Below are positions 26,089 to 34,783 of a stretch of 42,643 bases of DNA, piece by piece. Made by a program: the position numbers and the translations under genes. The notes under the pieces are model-generated. The model searched no databases. It was not told the origin of the DNA and saw nothing but the letters and a program-made list of their open reading frames with translations. This stretch comes from an uncultured Duganella sp. (GTDB lineage Bacteria > Pseudomonadota > Gammaproteobacteria > Burkholderiales > Burkholderiaceae), in assembly GCA_946482635.1 (NCBI GenBank), contig CAMLSG010000014.1:1-42643 (forward strand), in the 5' to 3' direction. Numbering within the stretch: the stretch's first letter is position 1; every line of letters begins with the position of its first letter.

Positions 26089-27387
26089 ATGAAACGGCGC
26101 GAACTCCTCGCATCCCTGGTGCTGGGGGCCGCCCTGGCAGGCCAAAGCGCGTCCAGCCTCGGGCAATCAACGATGCAGCCTACCGAACGGCCGCGGGTGA
26201 TCGTCTCAACCGATATTGGCGGCACCGATTTCGATGATTTCCAGTCGCTGGTCCATCTGCTGCTGTATAGCGATGACATCGACCTGGAAGGCCTGATTGC
26301 GTCGCCATGGGGCGAAGGCCGCAACCGCAAGCGGCATCTGATGTCGATCATTTCCGTCTACGAGAAGGACTACCCTCAGCTCAAGACCTGGTCGCCGCGC
26401 TATCCTTCGCCGGACAGGCTGCGCAGCATCGCAAAGCAAGGCGGATCCGACCTGGCCGGGCCGCTCGGCTGGGGCGAGCCGACGGAAGGATCAGCATGGA
26501 TCATCCAGCAGGCGCGCCGGGGCGACGCGCGCCCCTTGTGGGTGTTGCTATGGGGTGGTTTCGAGGACCTGGCCCAGGCGCTGCACGACGATCCCTGCAT
26601 CAAAGACAAACTGCGGGTCTACATGATCGGCGGGCCAAACAAGAAATGGTCCACCAGCGCTTACGACTATATTGCGCGCGAACATCCGGACCTCTGGATC
26701 ATTGAGAACAACTCGACCTATCGCGGCTGGTTCAGCGGCGGAGACCAATCGGGCGACCTTGGCAACGCCGCATTCGTCCAGCAGCATGTAAAAGGCATGG
26801 GCGCGCTCGGCGACTACTTCACGTCTATCGCACCGCTGATCAAGATGGGCGACACGCCTTCGCTCGCCTACGTCATGGGAGCCAATCCCGCGCAGCCCGG
26901 AGCGGGAGGCTGGGGTGGCCGCTTCGTACGGGCATGGGATCGACCACGCGTCACCTTTACCGCAGCGCCAGGCGCAGCCGACGTGGTGGAAACTTTCGGC
27001 ATGATCGAATTCGTGGTTTCGCCCTCCGGCACAGCACCGGCAAAGCCGCAGGCGGCATTGGTGGTGGATAAGCAGGAATTCGAAGGCCACCCGGGCGCCG
27101 ACGGCGCATGGCACTTCCTGTTCTCGCCCAAGGAGTCAAAGACCTGGACTTACCGCATCAAGAGCAACCATCCCGGGCTCGACGGGCAATCCGGCAGCTT
27201 CACCTCGCGCGACGCAACGCCGGGGCAGGCGCACCGGCCATCGGCCCGCTATCCCGACTGGTGGACCGACGATCCCGATCCAAGCGCCAGCGAGGGCCCG
27301 CACCAGGGTGCAAAGACCATCAGCCGTTGGCGCGCCGATTTCCTGCACGATTTTGCCAAGCGCCTGCTGCGTACGCAAAAGAGGTAG
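26089..27387 (+). CDS. Secreted DUF1593 (nucleoside-hydrolase-like, Sde182-type) protein
   Basis: The product is 432 aa with an N-terminal export signal ([18 protein letters not shown]). Residues of about 35-300 show the DUF1593 pattern with a nucleoside-hydrolase-like acidic cluster ([17 protein letters not shown]) and [16 protein letters not shown]. The C-terminal part (about 305-400) looks like a beta-sandwich attachment ([12 protein letters not shown], later [13 protein letters not shown] strands). The family occurs in cellulose and pectin loci, but a reaction is not established. It follows the CE12-PL1 gene by 9 bp with a good ribosome site (GGGGGCAAGA), so both are under the same operator and it probably acts on pectin fragments. 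Confidence 0.85.
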   Translation: MKRRELLASLVLGAALAGQSASSLGQSTMQPTERPRVIVSTDIGGTDFDDFQSLVHLLLYSDDIDLEGLIASPWGEGRNRKRHLMSIISVYEKDYPQLKTWSPRYPSPDRLRSIAKQGGSDLAGPLGWGEPTEGSAWIIQQARRGDARPLWVLLWGGFEDLAQALHDDPCIKDKLRVYMIGGPNKKWSTSAYDYIAREHPDLWIIENNSTYRGWFSGGDQSGDLGNAAFVQQHVKGMGALGDYFTSIAPLIKMGDTPSLAYVMGANPAQPGAGGWGGRFVRAWDRPRVTFTAAPGAADVVETFGMIEFVVSPSGTAPAKPQAALVVDKQEFEGHPGADGAWHFLFSPKESKTWTYRIKSNHPGLDGQSGSFTSRDATPGQAHRPSARYPDWWTDDPDPSASEGPHQGAKTISRWRADFLHDFAKRLLRTQKR

Positions 27388-27412
27388 CCGCGCGCAGGCG
27401 ATACGATCAATA

Positions 27413-29953
27413 TCAGGGCGTGATGCGCAGGTAGTCGATGTCGGCGTAGGCACCGCGAGCGCCGGCGGCAAACAGGCCAAGCTGGGCGCCAACCCAGCGG
27501 CCCATTGCGGCGTTGAACGGCGTCCCGAGAGGCTGGAAGATGACACCGTCACGGCTAAACGAGAATACGGTCTGGCCGCCCGCGCCCACTGCCATGCGTA
27601 ACTGGAGTGGCTGCCCTTCATGCGGTACCGGCACCGACGCTGCCGTTTGCTCCTTGCACTTGTCGTTGCTTGCCTCGCAGCGCACAAAGACCACGCGCAT
27701 TTCGCCGTGCTCGCGGCGCAGGCCAATCCAGGCATAACTTTGACCGTACATCGCAAGGCCAGCCGAATCGCCGTCCGCGACGGCGTGCAGGTCAAGTTTC
27801 GCAGTCGCCGTGAAGACCGGTGCCGGGGGCTTTTGAGTCAGCACCGCAGCCAATGTACGCAAAGGCGCCACTGATGCCCCGCTGCCGTCGCCGGCAGGCG
27901 CCGGCTGTGCATTCAGGCGCAAGTAGCCAGGGCGCGACTTCAGCGAGTACCAGTCCGGCCCTGGATTTGCGGCCCATTGCCATTGCGGTGCCAGTGACGC
28001 CGCTTCGAATTCGTCACCGACTGCCGGCCAGTTCAGCATTGGTTTGCGCTCGCTGGCTACAGGCGTCGACATCGGCTTGGCGTGCTCGATCACGGGCTGC
28101 CCGACACCAGCCTTGGCGGAAGGCTCGCCGATGATCGGCCAGCCATCAGCCTGCCAGCGCATTGGCTGCAAGTGGACCACGCGGCCAAAGGCGCGCTTAT
28201 CCTGGAAATGATAGAACCAGTCGCTTCCGTCTTCCGCGCGCACCCAGGCTCCCTGGTGCGGCCCGTTGATGGCGGTACTGCCCTGCTCCATCACAATGCG
28301 TGCCTCGTAAGGACCGTCAATATGCCGCGAACGGAACACCGACTGCCACCCTGTCTCCACGCCGCCCGCCGGCGCAAACACGTAATACCAGTCCTTGTGC
28401 TTATAGAGCTTGGGGCCTTCCAGCGTCTTGTAGCCCGGAAGCGTATTGCCGTCGATGACCACGCGGCTCACATCGTCCAGCATGCGGCTGCCATCCGGGG
28501 CCATTTGGCGCAGGCTGAGGACGTTGTTGAAGCCTGCGCGCGACTTCGCCCATCCGTGCAACAGCCATGCCTTGCCATCATCGTCCCACAGCGGCGCAGG
28601 ATCGATCAGGCCCTTGCCTGCCATGAGCAGCCGGGGCTTGCTCCAGGGCCCGGCGAAGTTCTTCGCGGTGATGACGTAAATGCCGAAATCCGGATCCGGA
28701 TAGAAGATCCAGAACTTGCCATCGTGGTAGCGCAGGCATGGCGCCCACACGCCTTTGCCGTGCTGCGGCGTGCGGAAGGCTTCCTCCGGCACCAGCCGCG
28801 GCAGGGCGTGGCCGACCAGACGCCAGTTCACCATATCGACGGACTCCAGCAACGGCAGGCCAGGCACGTTGGTGAAGCTCGAAGAGGTCATGTAGTAGCG
28901 CTTGCCGACGCGGATCACATCGGGGTCCGAATAGTCGGCGTGCAGGACCGGATTGCGGTAGCGTCCATCGCCCAGGTCCGGCGACCATGGCGCACGCGCG
29001 ATTTGCGGCGCGCCAAGCGTACGCTCCAGGAATGCCTGCATGGCGTCGACGGTTGGCGCCAGCCAGGGATCGAACAGCCAGAATGAATGCGGCGCGCCGG
29101 GCAGGTTCACGTGCTCGGTCGGGATCTTGAATTGGGCCAGCCGCCCTGTCAAAGCTTCCCGCCCTACGCTGAAGCGTGGCTGGCCACTGGTGATGAACAT
29201 TATCGGCGCACTGCTTGCGCCGGCATGCGTCAGGGGCGACGCATCTCGCCAGCGCGCCTCCTGTTCCGCATAACGTCCTCCCAACCATGCTCCGGCCACG
29301 GACGGATTCTTGGCCGGGTCGTCTTCATGCTTGCGCGCTTCTTCGGACGTGAAGTCGGACAGCCCGTCGATGTTGACCACCGCCTGTACCGCACTGGACG
29401 CGTCGCCGCCATTTGCCATGCCGACCAGCGCAGCGATCTGGCCGCCCGCCGATCCGCCCGCGATAGCGATGCGCTTGTCGTCCAGGCCGTACTCCAAAGC
29501 TGTCGTACGCAGCCAGCGAATCGCCTGCCTCACGTCGTCGATCGCCGCCGGATACTGCGCTTCACCCGACAGGCGATAGTCGACCGTGGCGGCCGCAAAG
29601 CCCCTGGCTGCGAGGCGCGCGGCCAGCGGCGCCATATTCTCCCGCGTACCGCTGCGCCATCCGCCGCCATGGACCAGTACGACCAGCGGCGAAGCGCGTT
29701 CGCCGCCTTCGCCATTTGCTCCAGGCAGGTAAAGGTCCAGTTGCATGGCGTGATCGCCGCGCTGGACATAGGTAAGGCCGCGCAGAACCCGCACCGGGGC
29801 CGCCGCTTCGCCGCTGGCAATTGCAATATATGGGTACTGGCCAGCCAGCTTTGCGTAGGCGGTTTCAGCGTTATATGGCGCCTCGGAAGCCGCCAGGGCA
29901 TTCGCGCCAACGGCGAGCCAGGCAACGGCCAGCACCGCGTGCAGCCTGATCAT
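27413..29953 (-). CDS. Secreted fusion of carbohydrate esterase and GH43 glycosidase
   Basis: The product is 846 aa with a signal peptide (LAVAWLAVGANALAA). Residues of about 50-315 are an alpha/beta-hydrolase esterase with HGGGW (95-99), nucleophile Ser168 in AGGSAGG and His289 in GAPHSFW. Residues of about 330-630 are a five-bladed GH43 propeller: general base Asp340 or Asp343 in HADYSDPDV, a modulating Asp in GLIDPAPLWDDDG and the acid Glu in KTLEGPKLY. Residues of about 655-846 form a concanavalin-like C-terminal beta-sandwich. GH43 enzymes mostly release arabinose or xylose; here arabinan side chains of pectin are likely. It is the last gene of the garD operon and overlaps the epimerase by 4 bp (ATGA). 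Confidence 0.9.
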   Translation of the reverse strand: MIRLHAVLAVAWLAVGANALAASEAPYNAETAYAKLAGQYPYIAIASGEAAAPVRVLRGLTYVQRGDHAMQLDLYLPGANGEGGERASPLVVLVHGGGWRSGTRENMAPLAARLAARGFAAATVDYRLSGEAQYPAAIDDVRQAIRWLRTTALEYGLDDKRIAIAGGSAGGQIAALVGMANGGDASSAVQAVVNIDGLSDFTSEEARKHEDDPAKNPSVAGAWLGGRYAEQEARWRDASPLTHAGASSAPIMFITSGQPRFSVGREALTGRLAQFKIPTEHVNLPGAPHSFWLFDPWLAPTVDAMQAFLERTLGAPQIARAPWSPDLGDGRYRNPVLHADYSDPDVIRVGKRYYMTSSSFTNVPGLPLLESVDMVNWRLVGHALPRLVPEEAFRTPQHGKGVWAPCLRYHDGKFWIFYPDPDFGIYVITAKNFAGPWSKPRLLMAGKGLIDPAPLWDDDGKAWLLHGWAKSRAGFNNVLSLRQMAPDGSRMLDDVSRVVIDGNTLPGYKTLEGPKLYKHKDWYYVFAPAGGVETGWQSVFRSRHIDGPYEARIVMEQGSTAINGPHQGAWVRAEDGSDWFYHFQDKRAFGRVVHLQPMRWQADGWPIIGEPSAKAGVGQPVIEHAKPMSTPVASERKPMLNWPAVGDEFEAASLAPQWQWAANPGPDWYSLKSRPGYLRLNAQPAPAGDGSGASVAPLRTLAAVLTQKPPAPVFTATAKLDLHAVADGDSAGLAMYGQSYAWIGLRREHGEMRVVFVRCEASNDKCKEQTAASVPVPHEGQPLQLRMAVGAGGQTVFSFSRDGVIFQPLGTPFNAAMGRWVGAQLGLFAAGARGAYADIDYLRITP

Positions 29954-30831
29954 GCAATCTCCTCAACAGCGAAACGCACAGTGCGCCGCAAATCCTGACC
30001 CGGCGCCAGTACGGTAAGGCCGTTCGCCACAGCACCTCCCGGCAAGTTGTGTGCATTGATCGGGTGGTCGACCGGTTCGAAACAGAAGAAGTCCTTGCCC
30101 GGCGGGGCATACAGGATGTAGTAGCCCATATCGGCACGGATGCGCAGGCGCAGGCGCCGTGAAGGCCAGTCGATCTGCGCGCTGCCATTCCACCCGGTGA
30201 AAGCGTTATCGACGCCTTCAGGCGGCAATGGCCGCGGCACGTCTTCCGCAAAGTCCCAGGCCTGCGGCAGTGCAGACCGCTCGGCGGGCAGCTTGTCGGT
30301 GCCGGACAGCCAAACGCCATCTGCCGGAGCCCGGACCAGGGCGTCGTCGGGAGCCGGCATCCACGGGTGCAGGCCCAGGCCAAATGGCAACGCATGGCTG
30401 CCATTATTGGTGACCTTGAGCGTCACGCGCAAAGTGTTGGGAGACAGCGTGTAAGCCAGATGGGCGGTGAACGCAAAGGGCGAACCATCTCGGCGATACA
30501 GCGAAAGCACAACGCTGCTTTCGTCCCTCGCCTCGACATGCCACGGCAGCCGCCAGCCTTCACCGTGGATCGGGCAAGGCTCGCCTTCCCGCGTTGGCGC
30601 CGGAGTGATGCGCCGGCCTTCAAACTCAAAGCCGGCAGGGGCGATCCGGTTCGACCAGGGGACAAGCGGGAAACAGGCCATCTGGCCGGGCAGCGGCAGC
30701 GCTATGCCGTCTGGCGCCGGCCGCAGCACAGCCATCGGCGCAGCGCCACCCAGCCAGTCAAGCCGCGCCAGGCCGCCACCGGCAGCTGGCAGCACTACCG
30801 CCCGCAGGCTGCCGCTGCACAGCTCAATCAT
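29950..30831 (-). CDS. Aldose 1-epimerase family protein
   Basis: The product is 293 aa without a signal peptide, so probably cytoplasmic. The galactose-mutarotase fold is recognisable: the first histidine region PCPIHGEGWRLPW, the second in GLHPWMP, and a late acidic position in FCFEPVDHPINAHN. These enzymes interconvert alpha and beta anomers of free sugars. Between a GH43 fusion gene and udh, a sensible job is supplying the right anomer of galacturonate or arabinose; that is inference. Both ends overlap neighbours by 4 bp (ATGA), so the genes are translationally coupled. Confidence 0.85.
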   Translation of the reverse strand: MIELCSGSLRAVVLPAAGGGLARLDWLGGAAPMAVLRPAPDGIALPLPGQMACFPLVPWSNRIAPAGFEFEGRRITPAPTREGEPCPIHGEGWRLPWHVEARDESSVVLSLYRRDGSPFAFTAHLAYTLSPNTLRVTLKVTNNGSHALPFGLGLHPWMPAPDDALVRAPADGVWLSGTDKLPAERSALPQAWDFAEDVPRPLPPEGVDNAFTGWNGSAQIDWPSRRLRLRIRADMGYYILYAPPGKDFFCFEPVDHPINAHNLPGGAVANGLTVLAPGQDLRRTVRFAVEEIA

Positions 30832-31643
30832 TTGAACATCGGGCCATCGAGCAGGAATTTACCGCCCTGGTAGATGGTGGTGACATCGTCCTTCTCCGGG
30901 AAGTCGGAAGTATCCGGGAACAGGTGCGCAAACTTGGCCGACGAATCCTTCGGGCGATAGCCCAGGTGCGCCGCATAACGGTTATCCCACCACACCGAAT
31001 CATTGTCCGACATGCCGAACACAATGGTATGCCCCACGCGCGGCGTGAACAGCGAACAACGCAGCAGCTCCGTCAGGTCGTCGTAGGACAGGTAGGTCGA
31101 CATCATGCGCTTGTTGGCCGGCTGCGGGAAGCTGGAGCCGATACGGATGCAGACGGTCTCGATGCCGAAGCGGTCGTAGTAGTAACGCGACATCTGCTCG
31201 CCGAATACCTTGGAGATGCCGTACATGCTGTCCGGGCGGGTCGGCATGTTCGCATCCAGCATATCGGTGGTCTTGTAGTAGCCGATAGCATGGTTCGAGC
31301 TGGCGAACATCAGCCGCTTCACGCCGTGCTTGTAGGCCGCCTCGTACAGGTTCGCCACGCCCAGGATATTGGCCTGCATGATCGCCTCGAACGGCGCCTC
31401 GGTCGAGATGCCGCCGAAGTGCAGCACCGCATCCACCCCCTCCATCAGCTTCATCACGGCCGCCTTGTCGGAGAGGTCGCACGGCACCAGCTCCTCGCCG
31501 GGACGCGCCTCGCCCATGTCGGCGATATCGCTCAGGCGCACCACTTCAGCCCAAGGCTTGATGCGGTCACGCAGCACCTTGCCCAGGCCGCCGGCGGCAC
31601 CGGTCATCAGAATGCGCTTGAATGGTTTTCCAGTTTGGCTCAT
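30828..31643 (-). CDS. udh: Uronate dehydrogenase (NAD-dependent)
   Basis: The product is 271 aa, an extended short-chain dehydrogenase. The NAD-binding loop is GAAGGLG (15-21). The active-site tyrosine and lysine are Tyr141 and Lys145 in MYGISK, and SSNHAIGYY (115-123) is the family's substrate-binding block. It oxidises galacturonate or glucuronate at C1 to the aldaro-lactone, the first step of the oxidative pathway. Length and motifs match known Udh proteins. The ATG follows GGAG with 8-nt spacing. It lies 16 bp downstream of garD and overlaps the epimerase gene. Confidence 0.93.
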   Translation of the reverse strand: MSQTGKPFKRILMTGAAGGLGKVLRDRIKPWAEVVRLSDIADMGEARPGEELVPCDLSDKAAVMKLMEGVDAVLHFGGISTEAPFEAIMQANILGVANLYEAAYKHGVKRLMFASSNHAIGYYKTTDMLDANMPTRPDSMYGISKVFGEQMSRYYYDRFGIETVCIRIGSSFPQPANKRMMSTYLSYDDLTELLRCSLFTPRVGHTIVFGMSDNDSVWWDNRYAAHLGYRPKDSSAKFAHLFPDTSDFPEKDDVTTIYQGGKFLLDGPMFK

Positions 31644-31659
31644 GTCTCTTACTCCGTCA

Positions 31660-33216
31660 TCAGGTTACCGGCGCCGGATTGAACAGCGCCAGTGAATTAT
31701 GGATCTTCCAGTGTTCGGCCCAGGTTTCCTTGCCGCTCGCCACGTCCAGCATCAGGCGGAACAGTTCCCAGCCCACATCCTCAATGGTAGCCTCGCCGCT
31801 GGCAATGCGGCCTGCGTTCACGTCCATCAGGTCGTGCCAGCGCTGCGCCAGGTCATTGCGGGTGGCGACCTTGATCACCGGCACCGCCGCCAGGCCGTAA
31901 GGCGTGCCGCGACCGGTGGTGAAGACGTGAATATTCATGCCCGCCGCCATCTGCAGCGTACCGCAAATGAAATCGCTGGCCGGCGTTGCCGCGTAGATCA
32001 GGCCCTTCTGTGTCAACTTGTCGCCCGGCGACAGCACGCCGTGGATCGCGCCCGAGCCGGACTTCACGATCGAACCCATGGCTTTCTCCACGATGTTCGA
32101 CAGGCCGCCCTTCTTGTTGCCCGGCGTCGTGTTGGCGCTGCGGTCGACGCCGCCGCGCTTCAGGTAATCGTCATACCACTGCATCTCGCGGATCATTGCC
32201 GCAGCCACTTCCGGCGTCTCAGCACGGGAAGTCAATTGGTCAATGCCATCGCGCACTTCAGTCACTTCAGAGAACATAACGGCCGCGCCGGCACGCACCA
32301 GCAGGTCGGTGGCAAAACCCACCGCCGGGTTGGCCGTCACGCCCGAGAAGGCATCGCTGCCGCCGCACTGCACGCCCACCACCAGTTCGGAGGCCGGCAC
32401 GGTTTCGCGCTGGCGCGCGTTCAGCACCTTGAGATGATGCTCCGCCGTGCGCATGATCGAATCGATCATCGAATTGAAGCCGACGTGGGCGCCATCCTGC
32501 AGGCACACCACGTCCGGCTCGCCGGCCGCCGAATTGAGGTTGGCCGACGCGATCGGGATGCTCCCCGCCGGGAACAGGCGCGTTGGCGGCAGCTTCTCGC
32601 AGCCAAGGCTGACCACCATCACCTGGTTGCCGAAATTCGGGTTCTTGCTGATATTGCGCAGCGTGCGGATCGGCACATCGGCGCCCGGCGCATCGATCGC
32701 CACGCCGCAACCGTAAATGTGTTCAAGCCCCACCACGTCGTCCACATTCGGATAGCGCGGCAGCAGTTCTTCCTTGATGCGCTTGACCGCGTGGTCGACC
32801 ACGCCCGACACGCACTGCACGGTGGTGGTCACGGCCAGGATATTGCGCGTACCAACCGAACCATCGGCATTACGGTAGCCCTGGAAGGTGTAGCCCTCCA
32901 GCGGCGGCAGCGGCGCCGGCTTGCGGGTGCCGATCGGCAGGCCATCGAGCGAACGGGCGCCAGGCATGCGCAGCACCTTTTCGGAGACCCAGGAACCGCG
33001 TGGAATCGCCTGGTCCGCGTAACCGATGGTCACGTTGTAGCGCGTCACGGGATCGCCTTCGGCCAGGTCGACCAGGGCGACTTTATGCCCTTGTGGCACG
33101 CCTTCCACCAGCGTCAGGCCGTCCGGGAATACCGAGCCGGCCGGCAAGCCGCCGTCATTGACCACGATGGCAACATTGTCTGCCTCGTGCATCTTGATGT
33201 AGCGTGCGAGTTTCAT
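31660..33216 (-). CDS. garD: Galactarate dehydratase (UxaA/GarD family)
   Basis: The product is 518 aa. An N-terminal SAF-like region (about 10-75) is followed by the UxaA/GarD catalytic part, with [39 protein letters not shown] and [19 protein letters not shown]. The cysteines in these motifs are in conserved positions, expected of this iron-dependent family. Altronate dehydratase (UxaA) is the closest alternative. Galactarate is favoured because udh and kdgD are present and no altronate-forming genes are. First gene of the garD-udh-epimerase-esterase/GH43 operon; the ATG follows AAGGA. The divergent region with GH105 holds operators. Confidence 0.88.
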   Translation of the reverse strand: MKLARYIKMHEADNVAIVVNDGGLPAGSVFPDGLTLVEGVPQGHKVALVDLAEGDPVTRYNVTIGYADQAIPRGSWVSEKVLRMPGARSLDGLPIGTRKPAPLPPLEGYTFQGYRNADGSVGTRNILAVTTTVQCVSGVVDHAVKRIKEELLPRYPNVDDVVGLEHIYGCGVAIDAPGADVPIRTLRNISKNPNFGNQVMVVSLGCEKLPPTRLFPAGSIPIASANLNSAAGEPDVVCLQDGAHVGFNSMIDSIMRTAEHHLKVLNARQRETVPASELVVGVQCGGSDAFSGVTANPAVGFATDLLVRAGAAVMFSEVTEVRDGIDQLTSRAETPEVAAAMIREMQWYDDYLKRGGVDRSANTTPGNKKGGLSNIVEKAMGSIVKSGSGAIHGVLSPGDKLTQKGLIYAATPASDFICGTLQMAAGMNIHVFTTGRGTPYGLAAVPVIKVATRNDLAQRWHDLMDVNAGRIASGEATIEDVGWELFRLMLDVASGKETWAEHWKIHNSLALFNPAPVT

Positions 33217-33288
33217 TAGCTATCCTTTTGATGATCCTGAACTTCATTTTCAGTATGCCACACAAAAACGACGATTGGCTAGTCCACC

Positions 33289-33327
33289 TTGCATATTTGG
33301 TCTGACCAAATTAGAATGGCCTGACCA
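33289..33327 (+). promoter_or_regulatory. Promoter of the GH105 operon with a perfect spacer operator
   Basis: -35 TTGCAT (33289-33294), -10 TAGAAT (33312-33317). The 17-bp spacer is itself a perfect palindrome, ATTTGGTCTGACCAAAT (33295-33311). A second copy, TGGCCTGACCA (33317-33327), is centred 19 bp further down. A weaker match, TTGGCTAGTCCA (33275-33286), lies toward the divergent garD operon. This is the best single example of the proposed operator. Confidence 0.75.
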
Positions 33328-33370
33328 GATGACGCAGTTACACCACACTTAAAACGTCGCACGGAGACCC

Positions 33371-34774
33371 ATGAAGCCGACATCGTCCCTGCTGGCAGCC
33401 GCCCTGGCCTGCCTGTTCGCCCTGAGCCCTGCCCACGCGGAAGGCCCCTACCGCAATCCTGACAACAAAAACCAGAACGACGCGGGTGAAGGCAGCTACC
33501 CGGTCCCGTACAAGATGCCGACCGTCGCCGAAATCACCGGCACGCTGCAGAAAGTACGCGGCTACATGGACAGCGTGACGCCGACCCGCATCATCAACAA
33601 GAAGACTGGCGAAGCAATCACCGACCTGAAAACACCTGTAGCCGATGCGATCTTCGAACCGAGCAAGGGCGACTTCGGCATCCAGGTGTACGAAATGGGC
33701 GTGGTGCATTCCGGCCTGCTGCGCGCGGCCGAAGTGACCGGCGACCGCAGCTTCCTCGCCATGACCGAGCGCCACTTCAACTTCTTCAAACAGACCAAGC
33801 CTTACTTCGCCGCCCAGGAAAAACAGTTCAAGCTGGAACGCGGCAACAGCTTCTCGCGCTTCCTCGACCCGCGTTCGCTCGACGATTCCGGTTCGATGTG
33901 CGCCGCCCTGATGCGCGCCCGCGCAGCCAGGGTCGGCCCCGACCTCGCTGACATGATCGCCACCTGCAGCGACTGGGTCGCCAACAAGCAGTACCGCCTG
34001 AAGGACGGCACCCTGGCCCGCAAGCGCCCGCAAGCCGAATCGCTGTGGGGCGACGACCTGTACATGGGCGTGCCGGCACTGGCCGAAATGGGCCGCATGA
34101 CCGGCAAGCGCGCCTACTATGACGACGCCGTGAACAACGTGCTCAACATGGCGGGCTACCTGTTCAACCCGCAGGCCAACCTGTTCACGCACGGCTGGCA
34201 CGCCGGCATGAACGACGCGCCGAACTTCTACTGGTCGCGCGCCAACGGCTGGGCCGTGCTGTCCATGTCCGACCTGCTCGACGTGCTGCCGAAAGACCAT
34301 CCGGGCTACCCCAAAGTGCTGGCGCAACTGCGCCTGTCGCTGAAGGGCATTGCCGAGCGCCAGTCCGGCAGCGGCCTGTGGCACCAGATGATCGACCGTA
34401 ACGACTCCTACCTCGAGACTTCCGCCTCCGCCATCTTCACCTACGTGATCGCCCACGCCGTCAACCAGGGCTGGATCTCGCCAGCTCCGTACGGCTCGAT
34501 CGCACAAGCCGGCTGGGCCGGCCTGCAGACAAAAATCACCGGCCAGGGCGAAGTGGAAGGCACCTGCGTCGGCACCACCCTGGCCGGCGACATGGTGTAC
34601 TACTACAACCGCCCCACCAGCAAGCACGCCCTGCACGGCTACGGCCCCGTGCTGCTGGCCGGCGCCGAAATGATCAAGCTGGTCACCAATCCCAAGCTCG
34701 ACATCCAGTACCGCGTCCGCACCTATCACTACCTGCCGAAAGGCGGCCAGACCGACTACCGCGAACACCACTAA
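33371..34774 (+). CDS. Unsaturated rhamnogalacturonyl/galacturonyl hydrolase (GH105/GH88 type)
   Basis: The product is 467 aa with a signal peptide (LLAAALACLFALSPAHA), hence periplasmic or exported. The (alpha/alpha)6-barrel family pattern is visible: ESLWGDDLYMGVPALAEM (about 222-240) with the catalytic aspartate, FYWSRANGWAVLSM, and GSGLWHQMID with SYLETSASA. The family removes the unsaturated uronic acid left at the non-reducing end by pectate or rhamnogalacturonan lyases. It would work after the PL1 enzyme of this locus. The ATG follows GGAG. It leads an operon with DUF4861 and GH28 genes. Confidence 0.9.
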   Translation: MKPTSSLLAAALACLFALSPAHAEGPYRNPDNKNQNDAGEGSYPVPYKMPTVAEITGTLQKVRGYMDSVTPTRIINKKTGEAITDLKTPVADAIFEPSKGDFGIQVYEMGVVHSGLLRAAEVTGDRSFLAMTERHFNFFKQTKPYFAAQEKQFKLERGNSFSRFLDPRSLDDSGSMCAALMRARAARVGPDLADMIATCSDWVANKQYRLKDGTLARKRPQAESLWGDDLYMGVPALAEMGRMTGKRAYYDDAVNNVLNMAGYLFNPQANLFTHGWHAGMNDAPNFYWSRANGWAVLSMSDLLDVLPKDHPGYPKVLAQLRLSLKGIAERQSGSGLWHQMIDRNDSYLETSASAIFTYVIAHAVNQGWISPAPYGSIAQAGWAGLQTKITGQGEVEGTCVGTTLAGDMVYYYNRPTSKHALHGYGPVLLAGAEMIKLVTNPKLDIQYRVRTYHYLPKGGQTDYREHH

Positions 34775-34783
34775 GGAGCAGCC

